DNA of 18,343 nt from an uncultured Sutterella sp. GTDB taxonomy: Bacteria; Pseudomonadota; Gammaproteobacteria; Burkholderiales; Burkholderiaceae_F. The translations under genes were made by a program, and so were the position numbers. Under the pieces are notes generated by a model. The model did not search any database. It saw only the letters and a program-made list of their open reading frames with translations, and was not told where the DNA came from. This document shows positions 9,945 to 17,667 of this stretch, piece after piece. The stretch covers positions 1 through 18,343 of the forward strand of contig CAKQKT010000026.1 in NCBI GenBank assembly GCA_934249275.1, in the 5' to 3' direction. How positions within the stretch are numbered: position 1 is the stretch's first letter; the number at the start of each line of letters is the position of its first letter.

Positions 9945-10616
9945 TTAACTCCGGGAGTGCTGGCGCTGAAGGATGTTGAGGAACTCTTCGCTGAAGCCTT
10001 CGAGGCGAACCGTGAGACGGCTGACGCGGTTGTTGTAATAGTTGTAGGCGGCAACGGCCGGGATGGCGGCGAAAAGGCCGATGGCGGTCGCGACGAGGGC
10101 TTCGGCAATGCCCGGAGCCACAACGGCAAGGCTTACATTGTCAAGGGTGGACAGGCCCGTGAAGGCGTTCATGATGCCCCAGACCGTCCCGAAGAGGCCG
10201 ATGTAGGGAGAGGTGGAGCCGATCGAAGCAAGCATCGGAAGACTGCGTTCGAGATGATCCATTTCGCGGTTATACACGGCACGCATGGCGCGCGAGACGC
10301 TGTTGAGCGCATTGGGATCCTGACGGCTCTGCTTGAGATATTCGGTCATGCCTGCACTGAAAATGCGTTCTTCAATGCCTGCGGTTTCATGATTGCGCTT
10401 GGCAGTTTCAAGAAGCTGGTTGAGTTCCGTTCCGCTCCAGAAACGAGCTTCGAAATCCTCGACCTGACGTGCGGCGCGGGAAATCGTGAAGTATTTCTGG
10501 AAGATGACCGTCCAGCTCGCGAGAGAGAGAAAGACAAGAATGGCCAACACGCACTTCACCACGAGGCTTGCGTTGGCGACAAGGGTCAGAATCGATAAAT
10601 CGGCAGTGGGTTGCAT
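9945..10616 (-). CDS. tolQ: TolQ, Tol-Pal motor subunit
   Basis: ExbB/TolQ/MotA family inner-membrane protein, the stator-like partner of TolR. It is 223 aa with three membrane segments (about 16-38, 130-155 and 165-192), a large cytoplasmic loop between the first two, and the family signature SPYIGLFGTVWGIM at 136-149. It is followed by tolR after 3 bp and preceded by ybgC with a 56-bp gap, the standard ybgC-tolQ-tolR-tolA order. TolQ rather than ExbB is inferred from this context. Confidence 0.96.
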   Translation of the reverse strand: MQPTADLSILTLVANASLVVKCVLAILVFLSLASWTVIFQKYFTISRAARQVEDFEARFWSGTELNQLLETAKRNHETAGIEERIFSAGMTEYLKQSRQDPNALNSVSRAMRAVYNREMDHLERSLPMLASIGSTSPYIGLFGTVWGIMNAFTGLSTLDNVSLAVVAPGIAEALVATAIGLFAAIPAVAAYNYYNNRVSRLTVRLEGFSEEFLNILQRQHSRS

Positions 10617-10672
10617 TTTAAATAACCGCTGTTTGAATGGTGTTGGATGAAAAATTGTTCAGCAGGGAGCAA

Positions 10673-11092
10673 TCAGGCGTCTTCTGACATGAAAGCCTTG
10701 ATTGTTTCGTAAAGATCGTCGGGAAGGGGAGTGGGTGCGTAACTTTTCGCACCAATGACGCCGACTCGGACTTTCCCCGTGGCAATAGGCTCTTCGCCTC
10801 GCAAAATCTTTTGCTCAAAGATCATGGAGGCGTGTCCGAGCTTTTCTATGCTTGTAATCACTTCCAGATCGTCGTCAAGCACAGCACCGCGATGGTAGGT
10901 GATGTTGAGGGATGCCACAACGAAGAGAACGCCATCTTCGCGGCCGCGCTGCTCGTTTTGGCCGAAACCGATTCTGCGGAGCATGTCGCTTCGAGCGCGT
11001 TCCATGAACCTGAGGTAATTGGCGTGGTAGACGATGCCGCCGGCATCAGTGTCCTCCCAGTAGACGCGGACGGGAAATCTGATGTGCTTCAT
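10673..11092 (-). CDS. ybgC: YbgC, Tol-Pal-associated acyl-CoA thioesterase
   Basis: Hotdog-fold (4-hydroxybenzoyl-CoA thioesterase family) enzyme of 139 aa, the usual first gene of tol operons. The signature VYWEDTDAGGIVYHANYLRF places the catalytic aspartate at D16 and the conserved histidine at H23, corresponding to D18 and H25 of E. coli YbgC. E. coli YbgC hydrolyses acyl-CoA thioesters and has been linked to phospholipid metabolism; its exact role in Tol function is unsettled. A promoter candidate lies upstream at 11143-11148. Confidence 0.95.
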   Translation of the reverse strand: MKHIRFPVRVYWEDTDAGGIVYHANYLRFMERARSDMLRRIGFGQNEQRGREDGVLFVVASLNITYHRGAVLDDDLEVITSIEKLGHASMIFEQKILRGEEPIATGKVRVGVIGAKSYAPTPLPDDLYETIKAFMSEDA

Positions 11093-11115
11093 GACAAGTG
11101 TTGGTATTGCATCTG

Positions 11116-11148
11116 GGTGCCGTCAGGCACCTGAAAAGAACAAGTATA
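11116..11148 (-). promoter_or_regulatory. candidate ybgC-tol promoter with a leader hairpin
   Basis: TATACT (11148-11143, minus strand) is a good -10, but I see no convincing -35 at normal spacing. A start near 11136 would put a perfect hairpin, GGTGCC (11131-11126) with GGCACC (11121-11116) and a 4-nt loop, almost at the 5' end of the mRNA, about 24 nt before the ybgC ATG. Confidence 0.4.
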
Positions 11149-11151
11149 GGG

Positions 11152-11195
11152 ATTTGCAAACAGTTGGGACGACAAGCGAAGGCGTTGTTGCAAAT
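11152..11195 (-). terminator. inverted repeat after the unknown membrane gene
   Basis: ATTTGCAA (11152-11159) and TTGCAAAT (11188-11195) are perfect inverted repeats 28 bp apart, just past the stop codon at 11202. There is no T-tract, so it may be a weak terminator, an mRNA-stabilising 3' hairpin, or an operator for the ybgC promoter next to it. Confidence 0.3.
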
Positions 11196-11201
11196 GGAAG
11201 C

Positions 11202-11999
11202 TTATGCATTCGGCCTGCTGACGGAGTTTCGCCAATAAGGCCAATAAGTAAAGGCGAGGAACCAGAAGGCCGCACAGGTTGCCCAGGGAAGAAGGCCGGC
11301 AACGATTGCCATGACATCTGTGCCGGCGGCAGTTGTTCCGAGCACATGCCAGTTCGGCCAGAGCAGAAGAAGCCAGGTGAAGCACATCCAGAGTGCGGCT
11401 CCGGTGAGCATGCCCGGACGCCAGTAGAAGCTTGAGAGCATGGTGATGCCTGTGGCAAGGTTCTCGCCCTTTCGGGCGCCGATAACGGCTGCGGTAAAGA
11501 GAATGGATGTAAAGCTCGTCACGCCGCCGGCAATCAGGGCTATGAGCGTGTATTTGACGATGTGAATAAGAGGGGGAGTTTCAGCCGGAAGCTTTTGGCC
11601 GGCGTGCTCAAGCGGTCTTCCCTGATCGTCAGCAACGGCGAAGGGACTGCTGGCCCCCTTTTCCGAAAGCCCGGCCCCGGACGATTCGATCGTGATCTGC
11701 AGAAGTGAATCGGTTCTTCCGTCGTGCTCAACGGGCACGGCGCTCAGTAGTGCGGCGCCGAGCGTGGCTGTCGCAAAGATGGCGAGCGCCTGATGTGCAG
11801 GACCGGCAAGCATTGCATAGAGCGCTTCGCGATGTCGATTGCTCTTGATAAAGAGTATGCAGGCGGCGAAGACGGCTGCCAGAGTTATGCAGACGAATGC
11901 AGAGAGAATCGGAGAAAAGGGCATGGCGAAAACGATCAGTAGGAGCCAAAAAGATCTCGCACCGCCGGAGTGGGCGGCGTCAGACGAAAATGCTGCCAT
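11202..11999 (-). CDS. unrecognised polytopic membrane protein
   Basis: I do not recognise this 265-aa protein. Hydrophobic segments lie at about 18-51 (one long or two short), 68-89, 146-174, 196-217 and 228-252, giving five or six membrane helices. A hydrophilic stretch (about 90-145, with several Asp/Glu/Gly/Ser/Pro) would form one soluble loop. The C-terminus ends in [14 protein letters not shown] after a Trp-rich helix. From the ATG at 11999 it overlaps the 3' end of ruvB by 64 bp; an alternative ATG at 11924 ([10 protein letters not shown]) avoids the overlap but would cut into the first helix. Neither has a clear ribosome binding site. The overlap and shared strand suggest co-expression with ffh-ruvCAB, but no link to recombination is visible in the protein itself. 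Confidence 0.72.
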   Translation of the reverse strand: MAAFSSDAAHSGGARSFWLLLIVFAMPFSPILSAFVCITLAAVFAACILFIKSNRHREALYAMLAGPAHQALAIFATATLGAALLSAVPVEHDGRTDSLLQITIESSGAGLSEKGASSPFAVADDQGRPLEHAGQKLPAETPPLIHIVKYTLIALIAGGVTSFTSILFTAAVIGARKGENLATGITMLSSFYWRPGMLTGAALWMCFTWLLLLWPNWHVLGTTAAGTDVMAIVAGLLPWATCAAFWFLAFTYWPYWRNSVSRPNA

Positions 12000-12973
12000 G
12001 CCATCGGCGTGGCGACGCGGCCTCGCGGCGTACGCTGCACGAAGCCCTGCTGAATGAGATAGGGCTCTACGACGTCTTCAAGCGTATCTCGGTCTTCACC
12101 AACGGAGGCAGCGAGGTTTTCAATGCCGACCGGACCGCCTGAGAATTTCTCAATAATGGTCTTGAGGAAGTGCGTGTCGATCATATCAAGACCTTCCGGG
12201 TCGACATTGAGCATTTTGAGGGCGGCTTCGGCTACGTCCTTGGTGATGCGACCGTCGTGTTTGACTTCGGCATAGTCGCGCACGCGCCGAAGGAGTCTGT
12301 TGGCAACGCGGGGAGTTCCGCGGCTGCGTCGGGCGATTTCGAAGGCGCCCGTATCGTCGATACCAACATTGAGCAGGCCGGCCGATCGATGCACGATGCG
12401 GGAAAGTTCCTCGGGCGTATAGAACTGAAGCTGATTAACAATGCCGAAGCGGGCTCGCAGAGGATTGGTGAGCGAACCGGCACGGGTTGTGGCGCCGATG
12501 AGAGTGAAGGGCGGCAGATCAATCTTGATGGAACGAGCGGCCGGACCTTCCCCGATCATGATGTCGATTTGATAGTCCTCAAGCGCCGGGTAAAGGATTT
12601 CCTCAACAACGGGTGAAAGTCGATGAATTTCGTCAATGAAGAGAATGTCGTGCGGCTCGAGGTTGGTGAGCATCGCGGCAAGGTCGCCGGGACGCTCAAG
12701 TACGGGGCCTGAGGTCTGACGCAGATTGACGCCCATTTCATGAGCAACGATGTGTGCGAGCGTTGTTTTTCCCAAGCCGGGAGGACCGAAAAGCAGCAGG
12801 TGGTCAAGCGGCTCGCCGCGGCGCTTGGCGGCAGCGATGAAGATCTGGAGCTGTTCGCGAATGGCTTCCTGCCCCACGTACTCCTTGAGGAGCAGCGGGC
12901 GCAGTGCCCGGTCGACGTTCTCTTCGTTGGGACTGGCCGTTCGGCCGTCGATGATGCGTTCTTCCTCGATCAT
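11936..12973 (-). CDS. ruvB: RuvB, Holliday junction branch migration ATPase
   Basis: AAA+ motor that, with RuvA, drives branch migration of Holliday junctions. It is 345 aa, with Walker [10 protein letters not shown] (63-71), Walker B IDEIH (113-117), sensor 1 GATTRAG (160-166), arginine finger in RARFG (R175), sensor 2 [13 protein letters not shown], and a winged-helix C-terminus ending PTPAVRDLF. The start is 12 bp after the ruvA stop, with GAGG at a normal distance. The 3' end is overlapped by an unknown membrane protein gene on the same strand. Confidence 0.98.
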   Translation of the reverse strand: MIEEERIIDGRTASPNEENVDRALRPLLLKEYVGQEAIREQLQIFIAAAKRRGEPLDHLLLFGPPGLGKTTLAHIVAHEMGVNLRQTSGPVLERPGDLAAMLTNLEPHDILFIDEIHRLSPVVEEILYPALEDYQIDIMIGEGPAARSIKIDLPPFTLIGATTRAGSLTNPLRARFGIVNQLQFYTPEELSRIVHRSAGLLNVGIDDTGAFEIARRSRGTPRVANRLLRRVRDYAEVKHDGRITKDVAEAALKMLNVDPEGLDMIDTHFLKTIIEKFSGGPVGIENLAASVGEDRDTLEDVVEPYLIQQGFVQRTPRGRVATPMAWQHFRLTPPTPAVRDLFGSY

Positions 12974-12985
12974 ATGGAACCTCGC

Positions 12986-13561
12986 TTAGCGTGCGAGAGC
13001 CTTGAGGGCAAGGCGGATGCCTTCGCTCACCGTCACGTCGGCGGGGAGTGCGCGCACGCTCGCCTGAGCCTCGCGTTCGGAATAGCCGAGCGCAATCAGA
13101 GCGCTCGTGATGTCGGCTTGAGCTGCGGAGTTGGAGCCGCTCGCAGCTGCAAAGGCGCTTCCGGCGAGCTTGCCCTTGAGTTCGAGAATCAGGCGTTCTG
13201 CAGTCTTCTTGCCGATGCCGGGAACACGGGTAAGAAGCGTGGCGTTGCCCTGTTCGATCGCGTCCGAAAGGTTCTGAGTGCTCATGCCGGATAGAACGGC
13301 GAGCGCGATGCGCGGACCGATTCCCGAAATGCGGATGAGTGCCCGGAAGGTTTGGCGTTCGGCTGCTGTTGCAAAGCCGTAGAGAAGCTGAGCATCCTCG
13401 CGAACGACAAAGTGCGTGAGAAGCGTGATCTCCGAACCTTCGGCGGGCAGGTTGCAGAAGGTGGACATGGGAACGTCGACTTCGTAGCCGACGCCGGAGA
13501 CGTCGATGAGAACCTGCGGCGGGTTCTTTTCAATCAGTTTGCCGTGAAGCCGTCCGATCAT
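12986..13561 (-). CDS. ruvA: RuvA, Holliday junction binding protein
   Basis: Tetrameric Holliday-junction binding subunit that loads RuvB. It is 191 aa. The N-terminal OB-fold domain starts [12 protein letters not shown], two helix-hairpin-helix motifs follow ([13 protein letters not shown] near 79-91 and [17 protein letters not shown] near 113-129), then an Ala/Ser-rich linker and the C-terminal RuvB-binding domain (about 148-191). Its ATG overlaps the ruvC stop as ATGA (4 bp), so the two are probably translationally coupled. Confidence 0.98.
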   Translation of the reverse strand: MIGRLHGKLIEKNPPQVLIDVSGVGYEVDVPMSTFCNLPAEGSEITLLTHFVVREDAQLLYGFATAAERQTFRALIRISGIGPRIALAVLSGMSTQNLSDAIEQGNATLLTRVPGIGKKTAERLILELKGKLAGSAFAAASGSNSAAQADITSALIALGYSEREAQASVRALPADVTVSEGIRLALKALAR

Positions 13562-14145
13562 AATGTTTTCCCTTCTTTTGTGAGAAGTGCCGTCCAGGCG
13601 CTTCGTGCGCCTGCGGCGCTGCGCCCGCGGCGTGGTGTGGCATAAGTGCGTGTTGTCCCGCCGGCTTTTTCAAAGGCGCGCATTCTCAATGTGTTGGCGC
13701 AGCATATCGCACATGCCAGGGCGTCTGCTTCGTCAGCCTGTATGTTGCCTTCAATATTGAGCAGCATGCCGATCATGCGCTGCACCATGGGCTTGTCGGC
13801 GCGTCCGGTGGCGCAAACGGCTTCCTTGATTTCGCTGGGGGTGAACTCTTCAACTTTGAGGCCGGCGAGGTCTGCGGCAACGAGCGCTGCGCCTCTGGCT
13901 TGGCCGAGGCGCAGGGTGCTCTGAGGATTTACGTTGACGAAGACGCGCTCGGCGGATGCCAATTCCGGTTGGGTGCGTTCAATTACTGCAGTAAGTTCGC
14001 GAACAATGTGTCCGAGTCGTGCGGAGAGCTCGCCTTCGGGAACTCGAATCATGCCGCTGTCGACGCGAACAAACCTGCCGGCAGAGGCGTCGATGACACC
14101 CCAGCCGGTGCGGTTGAGTCCCGGGTCAAGACCTAGGATCCGCAT
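13558..14145 (-). CDS. ruvC: RuvC, crossover junction endodeoxyribonuclease
   Basis: Holliday junction resolvase of the RNase H-like fold. The four catalytic acidic residues D7, E66, D138 and D141 are present at the same numbers as in E. coli RuvC. The start [16 protein letters not shown] is typical. The protein is 195 aa, about 20 longer than E. coli RuvC; the extra Arg/Ala/Gly-rich C-terminal tail ([15 protein letters not shown]) is low in conservation, and its DNA contains a 7-bp hairpin (13595-13613). It lies 8 bp after ffh and overlaps ruvA by 4 bp. Confidence 0.97.
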   Translation of the reverse strand: MRILGLDPGLNRTGWGVIDASAGRFVRVDSGMIRVPEGELSARLGHIVRELTAVIERTQPELASAERVFVNVNPQSTLRLGQARGAALVAADLAGLKVEEFTPSEIKEAVCATGRADKPMVQRMIGMLLNIEGNIQADEADALACAICCANTLRMRAFEKAGGTTRTYATPRRGRSAAGARSAWTALLTKEGKTL

Positions 14146-14153
14146 TATGAGAC

Positions 14154-15545
14154 TCAGCGACCGAAGCCGCCCATGCCGGGAAAGCCGCCATGGCCGAACT
14201 TGCCAAGCGCACGCATCATCTTGCCGAGACCGCCGCGCTTCATGCGCTTCATCATGTCCTGCGTCTGTTCGAACTGCTTGAGGAGACGGTTGACTTCCTG
14301 CACGGGTACGCCGGCGCCGGTTGCAATGCGCTTCTTGCGGCTGGCCTTGATGAGGTCGGGCTTGCGGCGTTCGAACGGCGTCATGCTGTCGATGATGCCC
14401 ATGGTGCGGCGAACAGCCTTCTTGGCTTCCTCGTCGTTGACCTTGGAGGCCGCTTCCTGGAATTGAGCGGGAAGCTTCTCGAGAATGGAGGAGAAGCTTT
14501 CCATGTTGTTCATCTGAGCAAGCTGGGCACGGAAGTCGTTGAGGTCGAACTTGTCGCCCTGGCTCATCTTCTGAGCGAGCTTTTCGGCTTCGGCGAGGTT
14601 GATCGACTTCTGAACGTCCTTGACAAGGCCGACGATGTCGCCCATGCCGAGGATTCGGGAGGCCATGGCTTCCGGGTCGAAGGCGTCAAAGCCCGTGAGC
14701 TTTTCTGCCGTACCGACGAACTTGATGGGCTTGCCGGTCACAAAACGGACGGAGAGCGCTGCACCGCCGCGGCTGTCGCCGTCGACCTTGGTGAGGACCA
14801 CGCCGGTCAGCGGCAGGCGTTCATTGAAGGCCTTGGCCGTATTGACGGCGTCCTGGCCAAGCATGGCGTCAATGACGAAGAGCGTTTCAACAGGCTTTAG
14901 GAAGGTGTTGAGCTCTGCCACTTCCTGCATCATCGCTTCATCGATGGCAAGACGGCCGGCCGTGTCGACGATGAGCACATCGAAGAACTTGCGTCGGGCA
15001 TAGTCAATGGCCGCAGCTGCAATATCGAGCGGCTTCTGACCGACGCTGCTCGGGAACCATTCGGCCCCGGCCTGTTCGGTTACGGTTTTGAGCTGTTCAA
15101 TAGCGGCCGGGCGATACACGTCGGCGGACACCGTAAGCACTTTCTTGTGCTTCGTTTCGATGAGGTACTTGGCAAGCTTGCCTGCACTTGTCGTCTTGCC
15201 GGCACCCTGGAGGCCAGCGAGAAGAATAATGGCGGGAGGCTGGGCGTGAAGGTTGATGTCGCGATCCGAGGCGGGCACGTCGCCGCCAATGATGGCGGTG
15301 AGCTCGCGCTGCACGACGCCCACCAGAGCCTGGCCGGGATTGAGGTTTCCGACAACCTCTTCACCCATGGCCTTTTCCTTGATGCGGGCGAGCACTTCGC
15401 GAACGACAGGCAGGGCCACGTCCGCTTCGAGAAGCGCAATGCGGACCTCACGCAGCATGTCCTTTGTGTTTTCTTCCGTCAGACGCGCCTGACCGCGCAT
15501 GGTCTTGACGATTTTGGAAAGGCGCTGGCTTAATGAGTCGAGCAT
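14154..15545 (-). CDS. ffh: Ffh, signal recognition particle GTPase
   Basis: SRP54 homologue that, with 4.5S RNA, binds signal sequences on ribosomes and delivers membrane proteins to FtsY. From ATG 15545 it is 463 aa (MLDSLSQRLSKIVKTMRGQ). The frame is open to an ATG at 15617, but those 24 residues are not Ffh-like and are rejected. It has the N domain 1-95, then the G domain with GLQGAGKTT (111-119), DTAGR (194-198) and TKVD (252-255). The Met-rich M domain (about 325-440) includes SRKKRIATGAG, the 4.5S RNA-binding part, and a Gly/Phe/Met-rich tail follows. An AGGA lies 11 nt before the start. It is the first gene of the ffh-ruvCAB cluster. Confidence 0.97.
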   Translation of the reverse strand: MLDSLSQRLSKIVKTMRGQARLTEENTKDMLREVRIALLEADVALPVVREVLARIKEKAMGEEVVGNLNPGQALVGVVQRELTAIIGGDVPASDRDINLHAQPPAIILLAGLQGAGKTTSAGKLAKYLIETKHKKVLTVSADVYRPAAIEQLKTVTEQAGAEWFPSSVGQKPLDIAAAAIDYARRKFFDVLIVDTAGRLAIDEAMMQEVAELNTFLKPVETLFVIDAMLGQDAVNTAKAFNERLPLTGVVLTKVDGDSRGGAALSVRFVTGKPIKFVGTAEKLTGFDAFDPEAMASRILGMGDIVGLVKDVQKSINLAEAEKLAQKMSQGDKFDLNDFRAQLAQMNNMESFSSILEKLPAQFQEAASKVNDEEAKKAVRRTMGIIDSMTPFERRKPDLIKASRKKRIATGAGVPVQEVNRLLKQFEQTQDMMKRMKRGGLGKMMRALGKFGHGGFPGMGGFGR

Positions 15546-15933
15546 GGTTAATGGATTCCTGGTGTTGACGGGCGGGCGCTTTCGGAGGCCTGCCCGTAGG
15601 CGGCGGGCGCATTGCACCGGTCGCCGACGCTCCCGAAGGCGGGGCTTTCGGGAGAGCTTCTGAAAAATGGGATCCGGGACGCGATTTCAGGGATATCTAA
15701 GCCCTTTGCGGCTAGAATCATATTTGCAAGGCGCGTCTTCGGATGTTGTTCGGTTCCGCCGCAGGCGCTGAGAGCGCTTCCGGCCATTTGAACCGGACCG
15801 GCTTTCGCCGTCCTTCGGCAAACTACTCATTTTAGTGGCAACTGCCGAGTTTTGCACCGATCACAGGCCTCTTCGAGCGCGCCGCCGACGGCTTCGCCTC
15901 GATCGAGCAAGTCAAAAAAGAAGAGAACATAGA
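15546..15933. other. 388-bp divergent intergenic region, ffh / ypjD-like
   Basis: No gene is supported here, although short frames exist on both strands. It must hold promoters for ffh (minus) and the ypjD-like gene (plus). The only -10-like sequences I see, TAGAAT (15713-15718, plus) and TATGAT (15722-15717, minus), overlap face to face, and neither has a good -35. A perfect 8-bp hairpin, CTCCCGAA (15630-15637) with TTCGGGAG (15647-15654), would lie in the ffh leader. Confidence 0.4.
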
Positions 15934-16746
15934 ATGACCATTCTTAACATCTGCACCGTCATTGCCGCGATTCTTTATCTGGGCTCCGGCATGGCCATTA
16001 TTGGCTCGATGAAGGGGGAGGGCTCGGGAGCTTCCTCATTGATTCGCTGGCCCGTGCTCGCCGGTCTGGTGATGCAGGGATACGCACTTCACGGAGAAAT
16101 GTTCGGCGAAGGAGCCGTCAATTTCGGTTTCGGCTTTGCAATGTCCGAAATGTTCTTCTTTGCCGTCATCATCCTGTTGGTTGAAACATGGATTCATCGC
16201 CTGCACGGGCAGTTCGGCATTGTGCTGATTGCGGCTGCGGTAGGTACGCTGAGTCCGCTTGCCTTCACGGGACAAGTGATTCCTTCCGGTGAGTGGACGA
16301 CGATTTTCCGCTGGCATCTGATGCTTGCAATCGCCGCTTACGCATTCCTCATGATTGCCTTTGTTCATGCCGTGCTCATGGCTGTCATCAATCGCAGGCT
16401 GAAGAGCCCGGATATTGCCGAAACGTCAAAATTCCTTGATTCAATGCCGGCTCTCGTCGTAATGGAACGCATCTTCTTCCGCATTGTGGCTGTGGGCTTT
16501 GCTTTTATTACGCTTACGCTGATTGTCGGCGCTTTGGCTACGCAGGAAGCCAAGGGCGTCTATTTCTTGTTTGATCACAAGACGATTCTGACGTGGCTTG
16601 CATGGATTTTCTTCGGCATTCTGCTGGCCGGACGCCGTTTTGCCGGCTGGCGAGCTCGCACTGCTCTCAATTGGTTCTGGGCGGGCTTTGTGGTTTTTGT
16701 CGTAGCCTACTTCGGCTACAGCTTCATTCAGGAATTGATTCGTTAA
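15934..16746 (+). CDS. YpjD/CcsA-like inner membrane protein (HemX family)
   Basis: A 270-aa integral membrane protein of the cytochrome c assembly (CcsA/HemX) family, closest in my recollection to E. coli YpjD (CorE), which also lies beside ffh. Matching features are a Trp-His pair before a helix (RWHLMLAIAAYAFL, H128), the LDSMPALVVMERIFFRI segment, a second conserved histidine region near H215, GRRFAGWRAR and a final FGYSFIQELI. About eight membrane helices are expected. The start ATG 15934 follows an AAGAAGAGAA purine stretch. The frame extends to an ATG at 15835, but that 33-residue Arg-rich extension is non-homologous. The biochemical role of YpjD is not firmly known; a cytochrome c assembly role is only a family label. 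Confidence 0.88.
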   Translation: MTILNICTVIAAILYLGSGMAIIGSMKGEGSGASSLIRWPVLAGLVMQGYALHGEMFGEGAVNFGFGFAMSEMFFFAVIILLVETWIHRLHGQFGIVLIAAAVGTLSPLAFTGQVIPSGEWTTIFRWHLMLAIAAYAFLMIAFVHAVLMAVINRRLKSPDIAETSKFLDSMPALVVMERIFFRIVAVGFAFITLTLIVGALATQEAKGVYFLFDHKTILTWLAWIFFGILLAGRRFAGWRARTALNWFWAGFVVFVVAYFGYSFIQELIR

Positions 16747-16750
16747 AGCC

Positions 16751-17032
16751 ATGGGACGCATTCTGTTTTTCGTGGCGCTCGCCGCAGCCATGTGGATTGC
16801 CTGGACGCTCAGTCGAAAGCGCAACAGTCTTGACAACGAGGAGCGGCGCGAGCTTAAGCGCTTGCGTGCCAAGGAGCGCGAAGCTCAGGGGCACTCCCGG
16901 GAGCCTGCGGGTGAGGTGATGGTGAAGTGCGAGCATTGCGGCCTTTACTTTCCCAAGCGCGAGGCCGTGCTCAGCAAGGAGCACGTGTACTGCTCAAAGC
17001 GTTGTCGAGATGCATCCCGGACGCAGCAATGA
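16751..17032 (+). CDS. PP0621-like membrane-anchored zinc-ligand protein
   Basis: A 93-aa protein with one N-terminal membrane helix (about 3-20), a charged Arg/Glu/Lys linker (21-57), and a C-terminal four-cysteine site: C60-x2-C63 and C81-x3-C85 in CEHCGLYFPKRE and YCSKRC. This is a probable structural zinc site, with H78 close by. It resembles the uncharacterised PP0621 family found next to ampD in other proteobacteria. It begins 4 bp after the ypjD-like gene and its stop overlaps the ampD start as ATGA, so the three are probably one transcript. Function unknown. Confidence 0.85.
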   Translation: MGRILFFVALAAAMWIAWTLSRKRNSLDNEERRELKRLRAKEREAQGHSREPAGEVMVKCEHCGLYFPKREAVLSKEHVYCSKRCRDASRTQQ

Positions 17033-17634
17033 CGCATAGGACTATGGGTTCCGACGGATGGCTTACAGGTGTTGTTCGCCATCCGTCCGCGCACTTCAAC
17101 GAGCGCCCCGCAGGGGCGCTCGTTTCGTTGGTCGTACTGCATTTCATCTCATTGCCGGCCGGTCAATTTGGCGGCGAGGATGTCGATTCCCTGTTCATGG
17201 GAACGCTTGATGCTCAGAATCGCACTGAGTATGAATCCTTGCGCGGGCTTCGCGTTTCCTCTCATTTCTTTATTCGTCGAACTGGGGAAGTCAGGCAGTA
17301 TGTGGGGGTGTACGACCGTGCCTGGCATGCCGGCGTGTCGTGTTTCGAAGGCAGGAACGGCTGCAACGACTTTTCCGTCGGAATTGAACTCGAGGGCACC
17401 GGGGAGGTCCCTTTCGAGGAGGAGCAGTACCGGGCGCTGGAGGAACTTCTGCGTATTTTGACTGCAACGCTGCCGATTGAGGCCGTGACCGGGCATGAGC
17501 ACATTGCTCCAGGTCGAAAGCAGGATCCGGGGCCCATGTTCAACTGGCAGCGTGTTCGTCAAATGGTCCCCGTGTGTGTCAGAGTCGTAACTGACCTTCA
17601 GTACATGCCCTCGGTTGTGCATAGTCTGATATAG
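17029..17634 (+). CDS. ampD: 1,6-anhydro-N-acetylmuramyl-L-alanine amidase AmpD
   Basis: Cytoplasmic zinc amidase of peptidoglycan recycling that removes the peptide from 1,6-anhydro-muropeptides; in species with inducible AmpC its loss derepresses beta-lactamase. It is 201 aa from ATG 17029, chosen because it overlaps the previous stop as ATGA; ATG 17044 (MGSDGW, nearer the E. coli N-terminus) is possible. Zinc ligands H38 (VVLHFISLP), H158 (GHEHIAPGRK) and D166 (KQDPGP), catalytic E120 (SVGIELEG) and K164 are present. Family segments RAWHAGVS and CNDFSVGIE are intact. Codons about 24-32 contain a perfect 12-bp hairpin (17098-17124). The N-acetylmuramoyl-peptide recycling partners are not in the window. 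Confidence 0.95.
   Translation: MTHRTMGSDGWLTGVVRHPSAHFNERPAGALVSLVVLHFISLPAGQFGGEDVDSLFMGTLDAQNRTEYESLRGLRVSSHFFIRRTGEVRQYVGVYDRAWHAGVSCFEGRNGCNDFSVGIELEGTGEVPFEEEQYRALEELLRILTATLPIEAVTGHEHIAPGRKQDPGPMFNWQRVRQMVPVCVRVVTDLQYMPSVVHSLI
17098..17124 (+). repeat. perfect 12-bp inverted repeat inside ampD
   Basis: AACGAGCGCCCC (17098-17109), loop GCA, then GGGGCGCTCGTT (17113-17124), followed by TTCGTT. It has the shape of an intrinsic terminator stem but lies in the 5' coding region of ampD (encoding NERPAGALV), with only a short T-tract. Confidence 0.8.
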
Positions 17635-17667
17635 TCGGTTGAATTCAAAAATCAGGTGTTTATCGCC

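Noticed and set aside
15546..15787. Short minus-strand frame starting MAGSALSACGG, lipobox-like
   Set aside because: There is no proper signal peptide before the cysteine and no homology that I recognise. It overlaps the ffh start.
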